64,000 nucleotides of DNA from Bostrychus sinensis (taxonomy: Eukaryota > Chordata > Actinopteri > Gobiiformes > Eleotridae): assembly GCA_020698575.1 (NCBI GenBank), contig CM036243.1:19063403-19127402 (forward strand). Reading direction: 5' to 3'. The translations under genes and the position numbers were made by a program. The notes below the pieces were generated by a model, which searched no databases, was not told the DNA's origin, and saw only the letters and a program-made list of their open reading frames with translations. Each line of letters opens with the position of its first letter. Position 1 is the first letter of the stretch. Positions 11,545 through 23,879 of this stretch are shown in pieces.

Positions 11545-14500
11545 ATGCAGCACACCACATGCACAGAGGACAGGATCCAGCACGCCCTGGACAGATGTCT
11601 GGACGGACTGAGGCAGAGTCCCACAGCCGCACATCACTGGAACGGTAAAAAAACACTAAGTCTACTGGTGAGGAGGATTACAGCTAGCTTCGGTTTGGCT
11701 GTCAAGAAGAATTACTTGTGATGGATATGCTTTAATGACAACAGTTGAGCTATGGAAGGAATTAGTTTTGAGTTTGGGGATTGTCTTGTCTGTGGACTAT
11801 CAGTTTGTTTTAAGAGATGCTCTGCTCATAAAACCCACAGTTATATCAGTGATGGAATAACAAAATAAAAGTAGGCTACTTAATTTGATGTATTTTTACT
11901 TGAGTAGATTATACAAGGGGTACTTTTATAAACATTTATTTAATGTATTAAATATACAAAACTATGCATATTTAATGCACTAAGTACATTAAGTGGTTGA
12001 ATCTAGGTCAAATGTGTTTTCTTTTCTACTTTACTTAAGTAGAAAATATAATATATATTTTTGCACAAGTACATTTTTGCACTTTTACTTAAAAACTGAG
12101 TACTGCCTTCCCGAACACCCGGCAAAGTGTCGGAGTCTGGACCCAAACCCACAACATCTAGGCAGGCTGTAGTTGCCCTGTACTGTATATGTGCGACAGC
12201 TCTACCAACTGAGCTACCACTGTTAGATATAAACTATATACAAAACAAATAAATCGACAAAAAGAAGTACAAATGGTAATTCACCAGTTGGTCCAAAATA
12301 AATATATTCTTTCGCGTTTTGCTTTTTTATTATGAGACATTTCAAAATATTTAGTTTTATATTACATAAAGCCAACAGTGTGGACTAAAGTGTCAGGTGA
12401 GGTTGCAATGAGAATGCAGGTATATAGATCCAAGCCAAAGAAACACAGTGAAAAGTGACAGTGGGCCAGCAAAAAATATATCGCAGATACTATGACTTTA
12501 GACAGGTAAAAATCCTTTGTTTAGTAAGGACCTCAAATCTGAAGTGTGACTGTGTGAATGTTTATGTCAGTGTTTAATTACATAAAAACATTTTTTAGAC
12601 ATTTCAAAATATGTGTGCATGAATAGTCTAGTCTGTAATCAGACCACTCCAATACACACACAAAAAAACTTCACACTTTGTGAAACGTTCATCACTGTTA
12701 ACAGATTTTAGCTTTGCTGGAAGTGTAGCTTTAGTTTTTTCTTAGAAGATATTTCTTTCTGAATTAAGTGGTAGTACACCTATTTTTGTTTGATATGTGC
12801 TATGTTGTGAAGAAGAAATGTTGAAGTGAAAAGAGAGTGAGGACGACTGAGACAGTCAGAAAAGATACAGTGTTGTTGGTGACAGTGGTGCAGTGACATC
12901 AACACTGAATATGTTTTTAGTGCTGAAGGAAGTGTGTGAATAGACTACACAGCTGGGAGGAAGTGGAGGCACAGACCACAGCGTGTGAGGTAGATATTGT
13001 GTTACTATAGAGCAGGTTGTCAAAGCAAGTGTTTACTAAAAAGACACATATGTTGAGCTTTATTTTATTTTAGTTTCAGAATGTAAAATTTGCATGTATG
13101 AAAATAAAAGTGGCCCAGCAAAAGCTGTAGTCATATGGTGAAATGTCTCATGCAAAGCAGAGATAGCAGATGGATAAACTGGGTGAATAAAATTTGTTGT
13201 GCAACCTCAGAAAGTTCTATTTTTGGCCACTCTTCCAAAGAGCAGCCATTTACCATCATCCAGATCTCATCTCAGTTTGATACATCACCAGTGAAAGTGG
13301 GCATTGTTTAATGATATCAGTTTCTTCGGATTTGTAATCATAATTAAACAAAACTGTCCAAATATACAAAGTTAAATTAGATGCTTTTTAAATACTATGC
13401 AGAACATTTTCTAGAACATACTTTTAATAAGTAAATTCCTAAAATCTCTTAATGAGTTAAAGTTTTTACCTCTTAGTAAAAATGGCAGGACTAGGAGTAG
13501 TAGCACAACACTAGCAGTAATAGAAATAGTATTGGAAACAACTGCTTCTCAAAGTAGTAGTAGAAAAAGCAGTAACAGTAGTATTTATAAATGTCCTAGT
13601 AATAGAATAAGTAGTAGTGACAGTAAGTACTTTATACTTCAGTAAAGTTGACAGCCAGTACCTTTTACTTTTACTCAAATAAGTTTTGTTAAGTACCTTC
13701 ACTTCTACCTGAGTGATCATTTTCTAGCAGTACCAGTAGATTTATTTGAGTATTTTCAATACTTTTTACACGTCTGTTTGAAACAAAAGTTATTATTACG
13801 TTTAAATCCAAAACTTGAAAGTGAAAACTAAAATACGTCTTTAATTGTGCGTGTTTTTGTGATTCAGTGCTGATGTGTGCAGCTGGGCAGTCCATGAACC
13901 GCTGGAGTCTGGAGGAACTGGTCAAGAGAGATCCTGAGAACTTCCTCATCCTTCTACAACAGATCATCAGAAAAACCAAAGAGGTGAATGATTTAGTTTA
14001 TTATTGACCTCAACAGAACACTTATTTCAATTTGACATCAACAATCTTCCAGTGCCATACAGTAACAAAGTAAGATGTCTATGCTATTTCTCTGTGTGAA
14101 TCCAGGTTCAAGAGCAGTGTCAGTATGAACTGGTGGCTCCCCTCGCCATCATGTTCTTCTCCACATTACTTCAGGTACCAATGTTTTTGTAATCAAAGAC
14201 ACTTGTTTAGATGTGTCATCTTAAAACCTAAAGTTCAAGTAGTTCCTTTTTTGTGTGATGTTTCTTTGTGTTGTAATGTCAAAACATTGTACTATGCAAA
14301 AATAGCAGTTTTCGCAATTTCACACAACTTGGGAAACTTAAAAACAAGACGTCAGTGTGTCTGAAGTAACGTGTGTATTGCTGTTTTTTCCAGACTCCAC
14401 ACTGTCCTCCAGACACAGATCTGCTCCGGAAAGCTATGGAGGTATTCCGACTCTTCCTCACCTGGCCTGAGCCATACTGCAGTGTGTGTAAAAACCTCCT

Positions 14501-17500
14501 CTCCACGCTACAGCTGGAGATTAAGGCCCCAGGTACAAACACTGCTGTCTGTGTAACATCTTGGACAGAGCAGCTTTATTACATACTTTTGTATACACAG
14601 TGCTTTTCCATACCATGGATGGTTGTCTGGTTATTTAATTGGACTTAGCTTCTGCATCATAGACCAACTTTGACAAAATACACAACAAAAGCTACTTAAG
14701 TTTTCTGTTATTATACACCCTCTTGTGGCCAATTAAAGAACTACATTTACAGTCTGACACCACTAGTACTGAATTATTAAAAAGCAGAGGTGGAATAAGT
14801 TCTCCAAATCTGTTCCCAATAAAGCTCCTGTTACAGCAAAATAAAATTACCAGTAGAATTAAAAGTATGAAATGAATTGTGTAAAAATAATGGTTTTGTT
14901 TTGTTTTGTTTTTTGCAAGCACTGTAAAATCTACTACTGCTACTATTGTGTCCAGATTAAGGTTTACCTGAGACTTTCTAATTACTGGGCCAGTCTAATA
15001 AAATGTACTTGATTTAAACAAAACATTTTCTTTATCAAATGTACTCAAATAAAATTAAAGACATATTTACTTTGCGTAAGTAAATCACTTGAGTTAAAGT
15101 ATCCACCACTGTTAAAAACCACAACCACTGAAAAGCAGAAGCTGCAGGTGAACATTAATGCACATTTACAGTAGGGGTCTAAGGAAGTGCTATAAGAAGA
15201 ACAAAAGTAATTGTCAATATATAGACAATATAAGAGGTGGCAAGTTACATGTTTTCAGTAACATATTGTTAATCCTACCCTTTTTCCTCTTTTAGGAATA
15301 TCCTTTCAGAGACTTGTAAGAGAAGAGCAAGGCCTAAGCACCTCAAGCAATTGTTCCAAGACCATGTAAGTTTACATTGTTTTGATTGTAGTCCGGGTAC
15401 TCTGGCTTCCCTCCAATGACTTTAAATTTCCCCTAGAAAAATAATTTGAATGTAAATGGCTGTCCATGTGTTTCTTTAATTTCCAGCCCTTCAGCTTACT
15501 GGCCATTGTGTGTAGATATAAGAATAAATTTATGTTTTTTATTAACACTCTTAGTTTGGGTAATGGTTTTGACTTCTTCTGCTTTTAGGACAATGGGCTA
15601 TCAGTCAGTAGTTTGTATTAAATTCCTTATCTTACATTTATAAAAGAAGAACAGCCTTGATTAACTTGTCACTAAACGTCACCCTGAACTTCAGTAAATT
15701 CTTTTGGAAAGTCCCTTTGTAATTACCTAACCCAGCAGACCGATAAACGCAGCATCCTGTTCATTAACTCTTGTGTTTCAGGACTGTTCTGCTGATGAAC
15801 CCAGGTGAGGTCCCCTCTGACTTCCTCTCAGTGGCAGAGCAGCTCAGTCGTGTCCAGCATTCAGTGCAAGACACTTACATCACACTGATCAAGCACGCCT
15901 TTCAGTCCACACTGGGAACCAAGTACCCTCTGCACAGCATACACTTGGCACTACAGGTACATATTTATCCATAGCATAATTACAGAGTGTATATATGCTA
16001 TGGATGAAACAGCTGTCTTTTTATGTGTAGGCTAAAAGTGTGAATGAAGTGGCTAAGATCTACTCAACCATAAGTGATATCTTGGAAACAGCTGCATCTA
16101 TGAGTGATCCAGTGCAAAGTCGCACACATGTTGTCCTGGGACTGGAGGCTCTAAGGGAGAGCATGAAGATCCCAGCATCCAACAGGAGGAAGTGTGATGG
16201 TAAATGGACCTAACTTGGTTTAGGCTTAGAAGAGATTAGGAATGATTCACAGTGTTTTACATGTTGTCATCCTTGTTTTTAGGAATGCTGCAGACATTAC
16301 CACTACCCACAGCCAAGTGCCACATGTTCTACTGGGAAAAAGACAACTTTGGTATTGGAGCAAAGAATAATTACTGTATACAATGTTAATCTGAGCATGC
16401 GGTTTACAACTCTAGTTTCAAAAAGAATGCAATATTCTGCAAATCTCATGAAAAAAGACCCTTGCTTCCTTCCCTTTCTCCCCGGGGTTGCTACAGTAAA
16501 TGATTCACATGGGTACTTTGACACAACTAGGCACAAACTATGACTGGAGTTCTAGGTGGCCCATGAGGAATCAAACCCCCACATCAAAGTCAGGGAAACT
16601 TACCCTTCACAAACAGGAAGCCCTAATTGACAACTTTCATAAAGTAGTTTATTGCCAATGCATCATAAACAATGAATCTGGTATTTTACCAAGTTTATGA
16701 AAAATAGCAGTTCTTAGTTTTTAATTTCATTGGCTTCATCAAAAAAAGGAAAAATATATATTAATTGCACAAATATATATTAATTGCATACACATATATT
16801 AATTGCACAAATTAATAAATACATTTTGCAACTAGTTAGTTAATTGACATAGAAAATTGTAAAATGTGAAAAGAACAAACTCACTAATTTTTATAGTGCA
16901 GTTTGAAGTTGCTGCCATAAAATTCAAAAGTTGCTATTATTTTTCATGAAATGGTAAAATATCTGTTTCATATGTTGTTTATGTCCTTACATTCTGTTTT
17001 CATTTACATTTTAGTGTCAATTTTATTTTTCTTGACCGCAACAAACTAAGGCTGCAGCAGCTAATTGGATTATAGACTCAGAAACATGCCATGTGCTGAG
17101 AGAAGATGGTTTATTACCAGGACAGAGCAGTAAAGCAACTTAAACACTTAAAAACAATGTACATTTTGTGTGTATATGCTCTATCCAAACGTTATCAAGG
17201 GACGTAGTTGTAGCTTCTGGTTAAAATTTTGTAAAAATGAAGTGATTTTTTTGTAGAATTTTCACAGTTTTTTTTATCAGGAACTATAAAACACACATTT
17301 TTAACCACTTTAACCACACACACTTCACTATTCGATTAAATGATTAATCAAAACAATAATCAACAGATTAATCAATGATCAAAATAATAGTTAGTTGCAG
17401 CCCTACAACAAACCTATTCTTATTTGATTGATTGCAGATATCCTGAACAGTCTTTTGGAGAACGACACTGCTGATATTTCCACTAACTGCGGGGCTGAGG

Positions 17501-20500
17501 AGGAGGAAGATGAGGTTGAACTTGATGTAGATGAAGTGGACATTACTTCTTTTGACCTAGAAGATAAAGAGGAGGACGAAGAAATCAAAGAAGCGAGGCA
17601 ACATGGCAGTGAATTACCCTCGCTTCTCAATGACTTCAGAACCAACTATCGCGCTTCTACCTTCTCCACAATTTCTTCATTGTCCACCGCCTCCAAAGAC
17701 TCCATGTTCTCCACATTATCCATAACTTCCGAGTCATACCCTGCATCTCTGTTTTCTTCTGGAGTTGATAGTGACTTTTGTGACGATCTTGATGATTATA
17801 TCTGTCCATCGCCCATCGCTGAAAAGTGCTCACCAAAATCTGCAAACAAAACTCGGTTAAGCCAACATTTTTATAGACTATTTCGACCTAAGAGCCCCAG
17901 GTTACTTTACAGGGCAAAAAGTTTGGGAAACACTGAAGCCAAAGATCTTTTAGTTGTGAGAGAGAAGCGGTCTAACTCCTTACCGCAGCAGGTTCACTTG
18001 CGGAGCATTGAGGCGCAACTGTATCCACAAAACCAGGCACTAAGACATGTGTGCTTCAGAAGGAGGCCCATCTTGAGCAGTGATGAGGATAGTAAAAACA
18101 CTACATTGAGAGTGGTGGTGTTCGGAGCAGACCATGTGGCGGGGAAAGTGGCACGGGCCTACAGCAATCTGAGGAGGAAGGAGAGTGCATGTCCACATCT
18201 GACCAGGTTGTTCAAACTGCAGTTTTACTTTGTGCCCGTGAAGAGAGATACTTCTGGACACATGGTTCAGAATGGGACTCCAAAGGGAACTCCACCAAGT
18301 CAGGTATGTGAGACTAGATATTGACATTAGCAGTAAACATAGCTAATCAATACAATTTAAATCTCTCATATATTTATAGATTAAATCCATACAGAAAGAA
18401 ATATTTCATGCATTTATTTGTGGTAAAGTAGGTAGTAGAAAAAAATTGTTCATAGTAGGAAGCAGAGTAGTAGTAATAATAGTAGTAGTTTTAGTAATAC
18501 TAGCACCAGTAACAATAATAATACAAGCACTTAGTACTGTTAGTTGAAGTACGAGCTGTTGTAGTAGGAGTAGTAGTAGTGGTAGTCAAAGTAGAAGTAA
18601 ATATTTTTAGATCTTTTTGGGAAAGTGGGTAGTGGTTGTAAAAGTTAGTATAACAAGTTGTAATAATACTAGTACTAATCTTCAGTGTTATTAGTTATAG
18701 TTCCACTAGTAGTAGTAATAAGTCATGTAAGTTAGTTGTAGTAATAGTAGTTTTAATAGGAGTAGTTGTAGAAGAAATAGTAAAAGTGGTATTAGCATTA
18801 AGCATTCAGTATTTTTGTACTTTTACTTGAGCACAAATTTTGAGTACTTCTTCCAACTCTGGACCTACAAGCTAGACTGAATCCCAAATGAAGGTATTTA
18901 TTTTCTCTTGATTGTTCAGGATGCTACTCTGATGGGAACAGGAAGCAGCACTAATGACATCGCTCATCTTCTGGGAATGCTGGATCCATGGTACGAGAGG
19001 AACACCCTGAGTCTCCTCAACCTGCCTGCAAACGTGGTCTGCCAGGTATGGCTTTGAAACCAAAGATCAGTTAAATACAAAAGAAATGAATCCTATACTT
19101 AACATTTAACCTACGTACATTGTGTTTTGTTTTTTGTTTTTTGCAGCAAACCTCTAAAACAGAGTCGGACTCCTATGACAGCTCATATGAACAGCGTTTG
19201 CCCATTCTGGCCGACTTGGTGCTGTACTACTGCCGATACGCTGCCAGGCAAACACTTATCCAGCTCTACCAAGCTGAGGTTTGGAGCTCCTATACACAGT
19301 TCAAGTTAAAGTAGATTGTCCATATTCTAATAGTATTCTGCTGCCTTTGGTTAGTCTGTTAGTACAATAACTCAAAAAAGGTTATGGCCAGATTGTGTTG
19401 ATTATGATGTGTCCAAGGAAGAAGTGATTTGTTTGTGCTGTGGTTTCTGGAATACTTGTTTAATAATAGCATGTAATGGTGTTCTGGCTTAATGGTTAGA
19501 GCACTAGATCTTTACCACTGTAAGAGGAGGTTCGTGCTCTTCAAGTACTTATAGTTTGTTCTTGCACATTTATTGTATCTTATTGAGTCACCTATTAGTT
19601 TGCTATTATAAATAACTAGGGATAGTCCCAGCCAGTATGCAACAATCTCACATAATATAACGGGCTTGTTTTTTTTCTCCCATAGTTGACGTTAGCTGGT
19701 GGAGAGAAGAGGACTGAAGTGTTTGTGCACTCGCTGGAGTTGGGTCACACTGCAGGAACTCGAGCTGTCAAAGCTATGGGTGAGTTTACCATCCATAGCA
19801 ACTGGCCTGCAATAAATAAAACTCACAACATTTTCCATGCAGTAAAAATGCATCACCAAATTTTGAGGTTGAAACTATTTTTAATCATTTCATGGAATGA
19901 CAACATCTGCTATTTCAATGCCATGATTCACTCTGCTTCTTGTTTTCTAGTTTCACTTGTAACCACCACTTCAACCTCAAGTCTATAACCTTGAGAAGTG
20001 TTTATTACAGTGGAACAAAGTTTTACTAAACTACATTGTGACTTATAACCCACAAATGTATTAATACTATTTATTTTTTGCTATCCTTATATTATGTTAT
20101 GTGTTTTTTTTTACATTGAAGGTGCTGCCAGTAAACGGTTCGGTATTGATGGTGACAGAGAAGCAGTGCCGTTGATGTTGGAGATGGTTTACAACAGGGT
20201 AGGGTTAAATTTGCCATTAAAATGCATGTCTGTAATAAGAACTTAATACAAAATTAACCAATATCCCAAATTACAAGAAAAAGGGGAGCTCTATACTAAA
20301 CCTCACTCTCTCTACCACTTTTTCTCTTCTCCTTTAGGTTGTTGTTAGTGGGAGAAGCCAGTGGAAAAGAGAAGTCAAAGTCTGTACCTCAGTGAACTTG
20401 ACCAAAGCTTGTAAAAACCCAGAAGAGCTTGGTATGCTTACTATTACTATACAGTATATTTAAGGTAATAGCATGGTGTAGGAGCATGTTTACAGTTTGA

Positions 20501-21208
20501 TATTTTGATCTTCCTTAGACTCAAAGATGGAGTACCTGCAGCTCACAATGACTGAGGTCCTCAAGAGACAAAGTGGAAAAGGAAAAAAAGGTTTTAACCA
20601 GGTAAGTGAGTCCTTGAAGACAAGTATTATCAGCACAAGAACATAATAGTATTGCAGTAGCAGCTGATGTAGTTGTAGTAGTAGCTGTATTAGAAATGGT
20701 GGTAGTAGTAGTTGTCGTGGCAGTAAACACTTTATGCAAAATTTCAAATTTAGTGCATTTGAAGTACAGTCAGTATAAACAGTTACATAACCTTTGTACT
20801 TGTTGTCCAAAATTGTATCTTTACATTATACTTATTTCTTTTGCAGCAGCTCAGTCTGAATGAGGTGAAGGTAGACAAGGTGCAGATCAGTGGCGCAGAG
20901 GACACAACATTTGCTGTGTGCCTGGATCAGGACGAGAAGAAGATCCTGCAGAGTGTCACCAGGTAAAATTCAAAAGCTCCCTTACATCTTTGTTTTACAG
21001 TAATCCTTGTTCGCACAGAAAAATACCACCTCAAACCTGTGCTTTTAATTCCCACAGATGTGAAATATCAGTGTGCTACAAAACTGACAACTCGACAGAC
21101 TGGACACTCCGAAAACCTAAGCCCTCAGCCCAGATCCAACCGCTCAACCCGACCTTCTGCTCCCTCCTCTGCCTGCCCATCGTCACCTTCAGTGGGGCTC
21201 TTCCCTGA
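11545..21208 (+). CDS. pik3r5: phosphoinositide 3-kinase regulatory subunit 5 (p101)
   Basis: Adaptor of class IB PI3K: binds p110-gamma and G-beta-gamma, coupling chemokine and other GPCRs to PIP3 production at the plasma membrane, mainly in leukocytes. Seventeen coding exons: 11545-11644, 13868-13983, 14106-14174, 14394-14532, 15296-15365, 15782-15956, 16031-16199, 16283-16351, 17438-18303, 18920-19045, 19147-19278, 19686-19779, 20122-20198, 20338-20431, 20519-20601, 20847-20962, 21058-21208. They sum to 2646 nt (881 aa; human is 880). The start MQHTTCTEDRIQHALDRCLDG matches the human N-terminus. The N-terminal half is the helical solenoid. Exon 9 holds an acidic stretch (about residues 315-350) and a Ser-rich linker, then LRVVVFGADHVAGKVARAYS. 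Later motifs are GMLDPWYERN and FVHSLELGHTAGTRA, and the protein ends LCLPIVTFSGALP. All exons use GT-AG splice sites. An acceptor just before the start shows the 5'UTR is split. pik3r6 follows in tandem. Confidence 0.96.
11855..12105. mobile_element. eroded MITE of the AGTAAAAGTAC family
   Basis: In pik3r5 intron 1. It contains tttttacttgagtagatt, ctactttacttaagtagaaa and gcacttttacttaaaaactg, but no clear terminal CAGAGG. Assigned by shared subterminal words only. Confidence 0.4.
12108..12230 (-). repeat. tRNA-derived SINE head
   Basis: On the minus strand the sequence reads tagctcagttggtagagct (a textbook A box), and 40-50 bases later gtgggtttgggtcc (B-box-like). It lacks a complete tRNA fold, so a SINE head or tRNA pseudogene is more likely than an active tRNA. 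It sits in pik3r5 intron 1. Confidence 0.6.
13440..13735. mobile_element. MITE with trinucleotide core, in pik3r5 intron 1
   Basis: A core of agt/tag triplets (about 13490-13625) is followed by tacttcagtaaagttgacag and cttttacttttactcaaata, typical of the right half of this family. It ends about 130 bp before exon 2 (13868). The ends are approximate. Confidence 0.5.
14785..15111. mobile_element. hAT-like MITE with 8-bp target duplication
   Basis: In pik3r5 intron 4. It begins CAGAGGTGGAATAAGT and ends AAAGTATCCACCACTG, which is an imperfect inverted repeat. It is flanked by ttaaaaag (14777-14784) and ttaaaaac (15112-15119), identical at 7 of 8 bases. This flank supports hAT-type transposition for the whole family. 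Confidence 0.8.
16751..16812. repeat. short tandem repeat in pik3r5 intron 8
   Basis: Three units of about 22 bp, each containing atatattaattgca, run in tandem. AT-rich; no function inferred. Confidence 0.7.
16880..17025. repeat. Tc1-like element tail, remnant
   Basis: Contains tttcatgaaatggtaaaata then tctgtttcatatgttgttta and acattctgttttcatttaca. The same phrases close the Tc1-like remnant at 30870-31670. No coding part is left here. Confidence 0.4.
17047..17405. mobile_element. hAT MITE with perfect 8-bp target duplication
   Basis: Terminal inverted repeats TAAGGCTGCAGCAGCTAATTG and TAATAGTTAGTTGCAGCCCTA. The interior holds the attaatcaaaacaataatca type repeats common in fish hAT MITEs. 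It is flanked on both sides by caacaaac (17039-17046 and 17406-17413), identical 8-mers. It lies in pik3r5 intron 8, and the duplicated target ends only 24 bp before exon 9. Confidence 0.9.
18425..18861. mobile_element. hAT-like MITE with long trinucleotide core
   Basis: In pik3r5 intron 9. The core is mostly agt/gta triplets (about 18460-18790). The right end is tttttgtacttttacttgag, then gagtacttcttccaactctg, matching the family's inverted end. The left end is eroded. Confidence 0.6.
19485..19570 (+). repeat. tRNA-like SINE fragment
   Basis: In pik3r5 intron 11. The sequence ggcttaatggttagagcact looks like an A box and gaggaggttcgtgctct like a B box at tRNA spacing. A full cloverleaf is not apparent. 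Confidence 0.4.
20635..20745. repeat. agt-triplet-rich segment in pik3r5 intron 15
   Basis: Imperfect agt/gta triplets, resembling the cores of the hAT-like MITEs in this window. No recognisable terminal repeats are left. Confidence 0.4.
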
Positions 21209-22140
21209 GACTTCCCTGGACGTACAAAGAGACTATAATTGCAGAACTATAAAGTTATATCTAAGCAGTGGTTGTTGCTTATGTTGCTGTTTCAGTTTCA
21301 GTTCCTTTCTTCCTGTTGACAGAGAATGTGGTTTAAATTAATTTGATGTGAGTTGAAAGCACTGACAAATAGAAACACTGCATTCTACTGTACAGTGGTT
21401 TCTGACTTATTTGAGATGTCATTTTTGTTTTCTGTTAATTAATCCTGCTCCAGGACTTGTAATTTGTGAATAAGCACTATAAATTGTGTAAATTTGTACA
21501 TGTGTAAATATTAAAATTAATTGAGCTGAATAATATAGTTTACACAATATTATGTTGTTGTTTTTTTCTAATATGAGCTTTTAATGCCGTGGTTTATTTC
21601 TCACCACCGATAACAATGAACAGTTTTTATTGCAGTTATGAGAATGACCAGCAGGGGGGGCGGTTTATTGCCAATGGTTTCAGTTTGACTTAGCCTAATG
21701 CACGTGCGAATAAAAGTCAATAGAAGTGACTAAGACATATAAAATTTTCCCATGAAATTCACCATGAAAAATAAAATGTTTTGGCACTTTGACATTGTAT
21801 TTTTGGTTTGTATTGTTACGGGCCCAGAACATTCACATGGTCTGTCCTCTGAATACGTTCATCTGGAATCTTTAAATGTTTATGCATTTTTAATGCATTT
21901 TCTATGATTACTGTAAATGTTCTTTGAATTTCATTGCAGCTTGGCCCTCTTCCAAGTGCTGAATATCTGTGTAATCAGTCGCATTCAAATTTCACACTCA
22001 GTTTAGGCCTATTGTTATCTAGTGAATTTGAATAGTGACACTCAAACGTTTGTTAACCTATTATTTCATGCAGGTTAAATAATATAAACAATAGGATACC
22101 ACACTGTCGCCAGGATGCCTTTTAGATAAATGACTGAGTC
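21209..22140 (+). other. pik3r5 3'UTR and intergenic
   Basis: Follows the pik3r5 stop. An ATTAAA at 21510-21515 is a plausible poly(A) signal. The rest separates pik3r5 from the putative pik3r6 first exon, a gap of about 1 kb. No other gene was seen. Confidence 0.5.
21510..21515 (+). terminator. pik3r5: putative poly(A) signal of pik3r5
   Basis: ATTAAA about 300 bases after the stop codon, followed by T-rich sequence. It is the common variant of AATAAA. No 3' end data are available. Confidence 0.45.
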
Positions 22141-22149
22141 AAAGTTTGT

Positions 22150-22266
22150 CTCATGCCATTGGTCACTGTACCCCGGGGGCGTGGCCTGTAGACAGCTCCA
22201 GTTCAGCGTGAGTCACTCAGCCATAACACACGCGGACAAGGAGCTGGGCGTCTGGGTTCCTGCCTG
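22150..22266 (+). promoter_or_regulatory. pik3r6: probable pik3r6 promoter and non-coding first exon
   Basis: GC-rich island in AT-rich DNA. It has an inverted CCAAT box (ATTGG, 22158-22162), a GC/KLF-type box ggggcgtggcc (about 22175-22185) and an AP-1 consensus TGAGTCA (22209-22215). It closes with a splice donor cctg/gtaaga at 22267. Because the pik3r6 coding exon 1 starts at an acceptor (30033), this is the best candidate for its 5' exon. AP-1 would suit a leukocyte gene, but that is inference. Confidence 0.45.
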
Positions 22267-23879
22267 GTAAGACAAAAATATCATGTGTTATATATAAACA
22301 GGTGGGAATAGTTTAGTTTGTTAAAACATAGGCTATACGATGTTGCTGACTGTACGGCATTATGTTACAAACTAGTTTCCTTGTTGCATCGGTAACTTGT
22401 AATTCCCGTGTTCAGTTTCACCCAAAAGTTATTTCAGTTGAACAAGTGCATTTAAAGACATATAATACTATATTTGTAGGTTCATAATTGTTTAGTTTTG
22501 TTTCATCCATCTCTTTTAAGTAGGTTACAGAGCGGGCATCAGTGCCCTTCCCTTGGCAACTGTCTAGAGTCAGTCGCAGCTGATACATTTCAGATCTACT
22601 TTGTAGCTTTTTTATGATGCTGTGCACTTTCAAGGTTGGGCATATGTAGCTACATTTTACATGTAAGTCCTGCTAAAAAGTCACTCCCAGCATACCCTTT
22701 GACACAGGAAGACAGAAGGCCTGGTTTATTTTTTCCCCTTGTGATAATAACAAAGGTTTGATATCAGTGGCTGATCTGATTGCAGACCTTCTGTTAGAGG
22801 CTAAAAGCTGTGCTGGACTTCCTGCAGCTTCCTTGTTTTAGATCTGCTGTTCCTGGCACCACTGTGGGGTTGTGCTGATGCTAGTGGACCTAATCTTAGC
22901 TGTGCTGGTGGCCGGTGTATGTTTTTAGCTGTCAGGGTTTACAGTTACTGATAATATATGATGGTGCCACACAGGGGAGTCGACAGAGGGGGCTAACTAG
23001 GACATTTGTCCCGGGCCTCAGGGTCAGGAGGGCCCAAAATTAGCCTTTTATATATTAATTTATATATGGACGCCCTCATTCCAGAGATCTTTGTGTGGGG
23101 CCCCAGTCAAGTCTGTCAGTGGCCTTGGTAAAACCTGTCACATGGACAGCATTCCCACTTGTAGTTAATAGATTGGAAATGGTGTGAATCAAGTAATATT
23201 TCTAATCTTATCTAAAAAAATAGATTTTGAGAAAAAACAACTTATTTTATGTCTTCTCTAAATGCCTCAGACATCATTTCCATAGTTGTGTAAATCCTGT
23301 TTTGCTTCAGGAATGTTTATCAGTGACTATAAATGACATCCACTTTTGACACTGGGTTAATTACATCTGGTTTGACTACAGTGAGGCAACCATGTCAGTC
23401 CACTCTGAACCAGCAGACTAATATGACGTTTTGTTTAAGTTTATATTTTTGTAGTTGGGATCACTTTTCACTTGAGCGAGTTCATCCTTTTATACAAATC
23501 CGTCTCAGTAGTGTATCAATCATCCAAAAGGAATGTCAAGGCATATTTTTAATCCACTTATCTGACCTGTGACATGTTACCCAAACACAGGACAAACAGT
23601 TGACAAAGAGTTGTTGTTGCATATTTTCTTGTGTTGTTGTGTTGCTGCTCTGGTTTGCTCTGCATGACCCCCGCAGCTGTAGTTTGTTCTGCCTCTCCAG
23701 CCTGTCCCAAGGCTGACACCAGGACCCCATGTTTTTGACACAGATTTGAGATTGGTCGGATGACTTGATTATTTCATGCTATTTCTTGACTCGATGCCTT
23801 TCAATAAAACTGTTTCTTACTTCAGGACTCTCTAATATCTAGTACTTGTCTTTCGGTGTCAGTATTATTTCTCTGGAGC

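Noticed and set aside
12108..12230. tRNA gene on the minus strand
   Set aside because: A and B boxes are present but spacing and arms do not give a cloverleaf, and the match continues as repeat; called a SINE head instead.
17403..18327. Minus-strand open frames over pik3r5 exon 9, including a Ser-rich one
   Set aside because: Antisense of the acidic and Ser-rich coding exon; no independent signal.
18460..18790. CRISPR-like or coding triplet repeat array
   Set aside because: Imperfect agt triplets inside a transposon core; no spacers, no exon signals.
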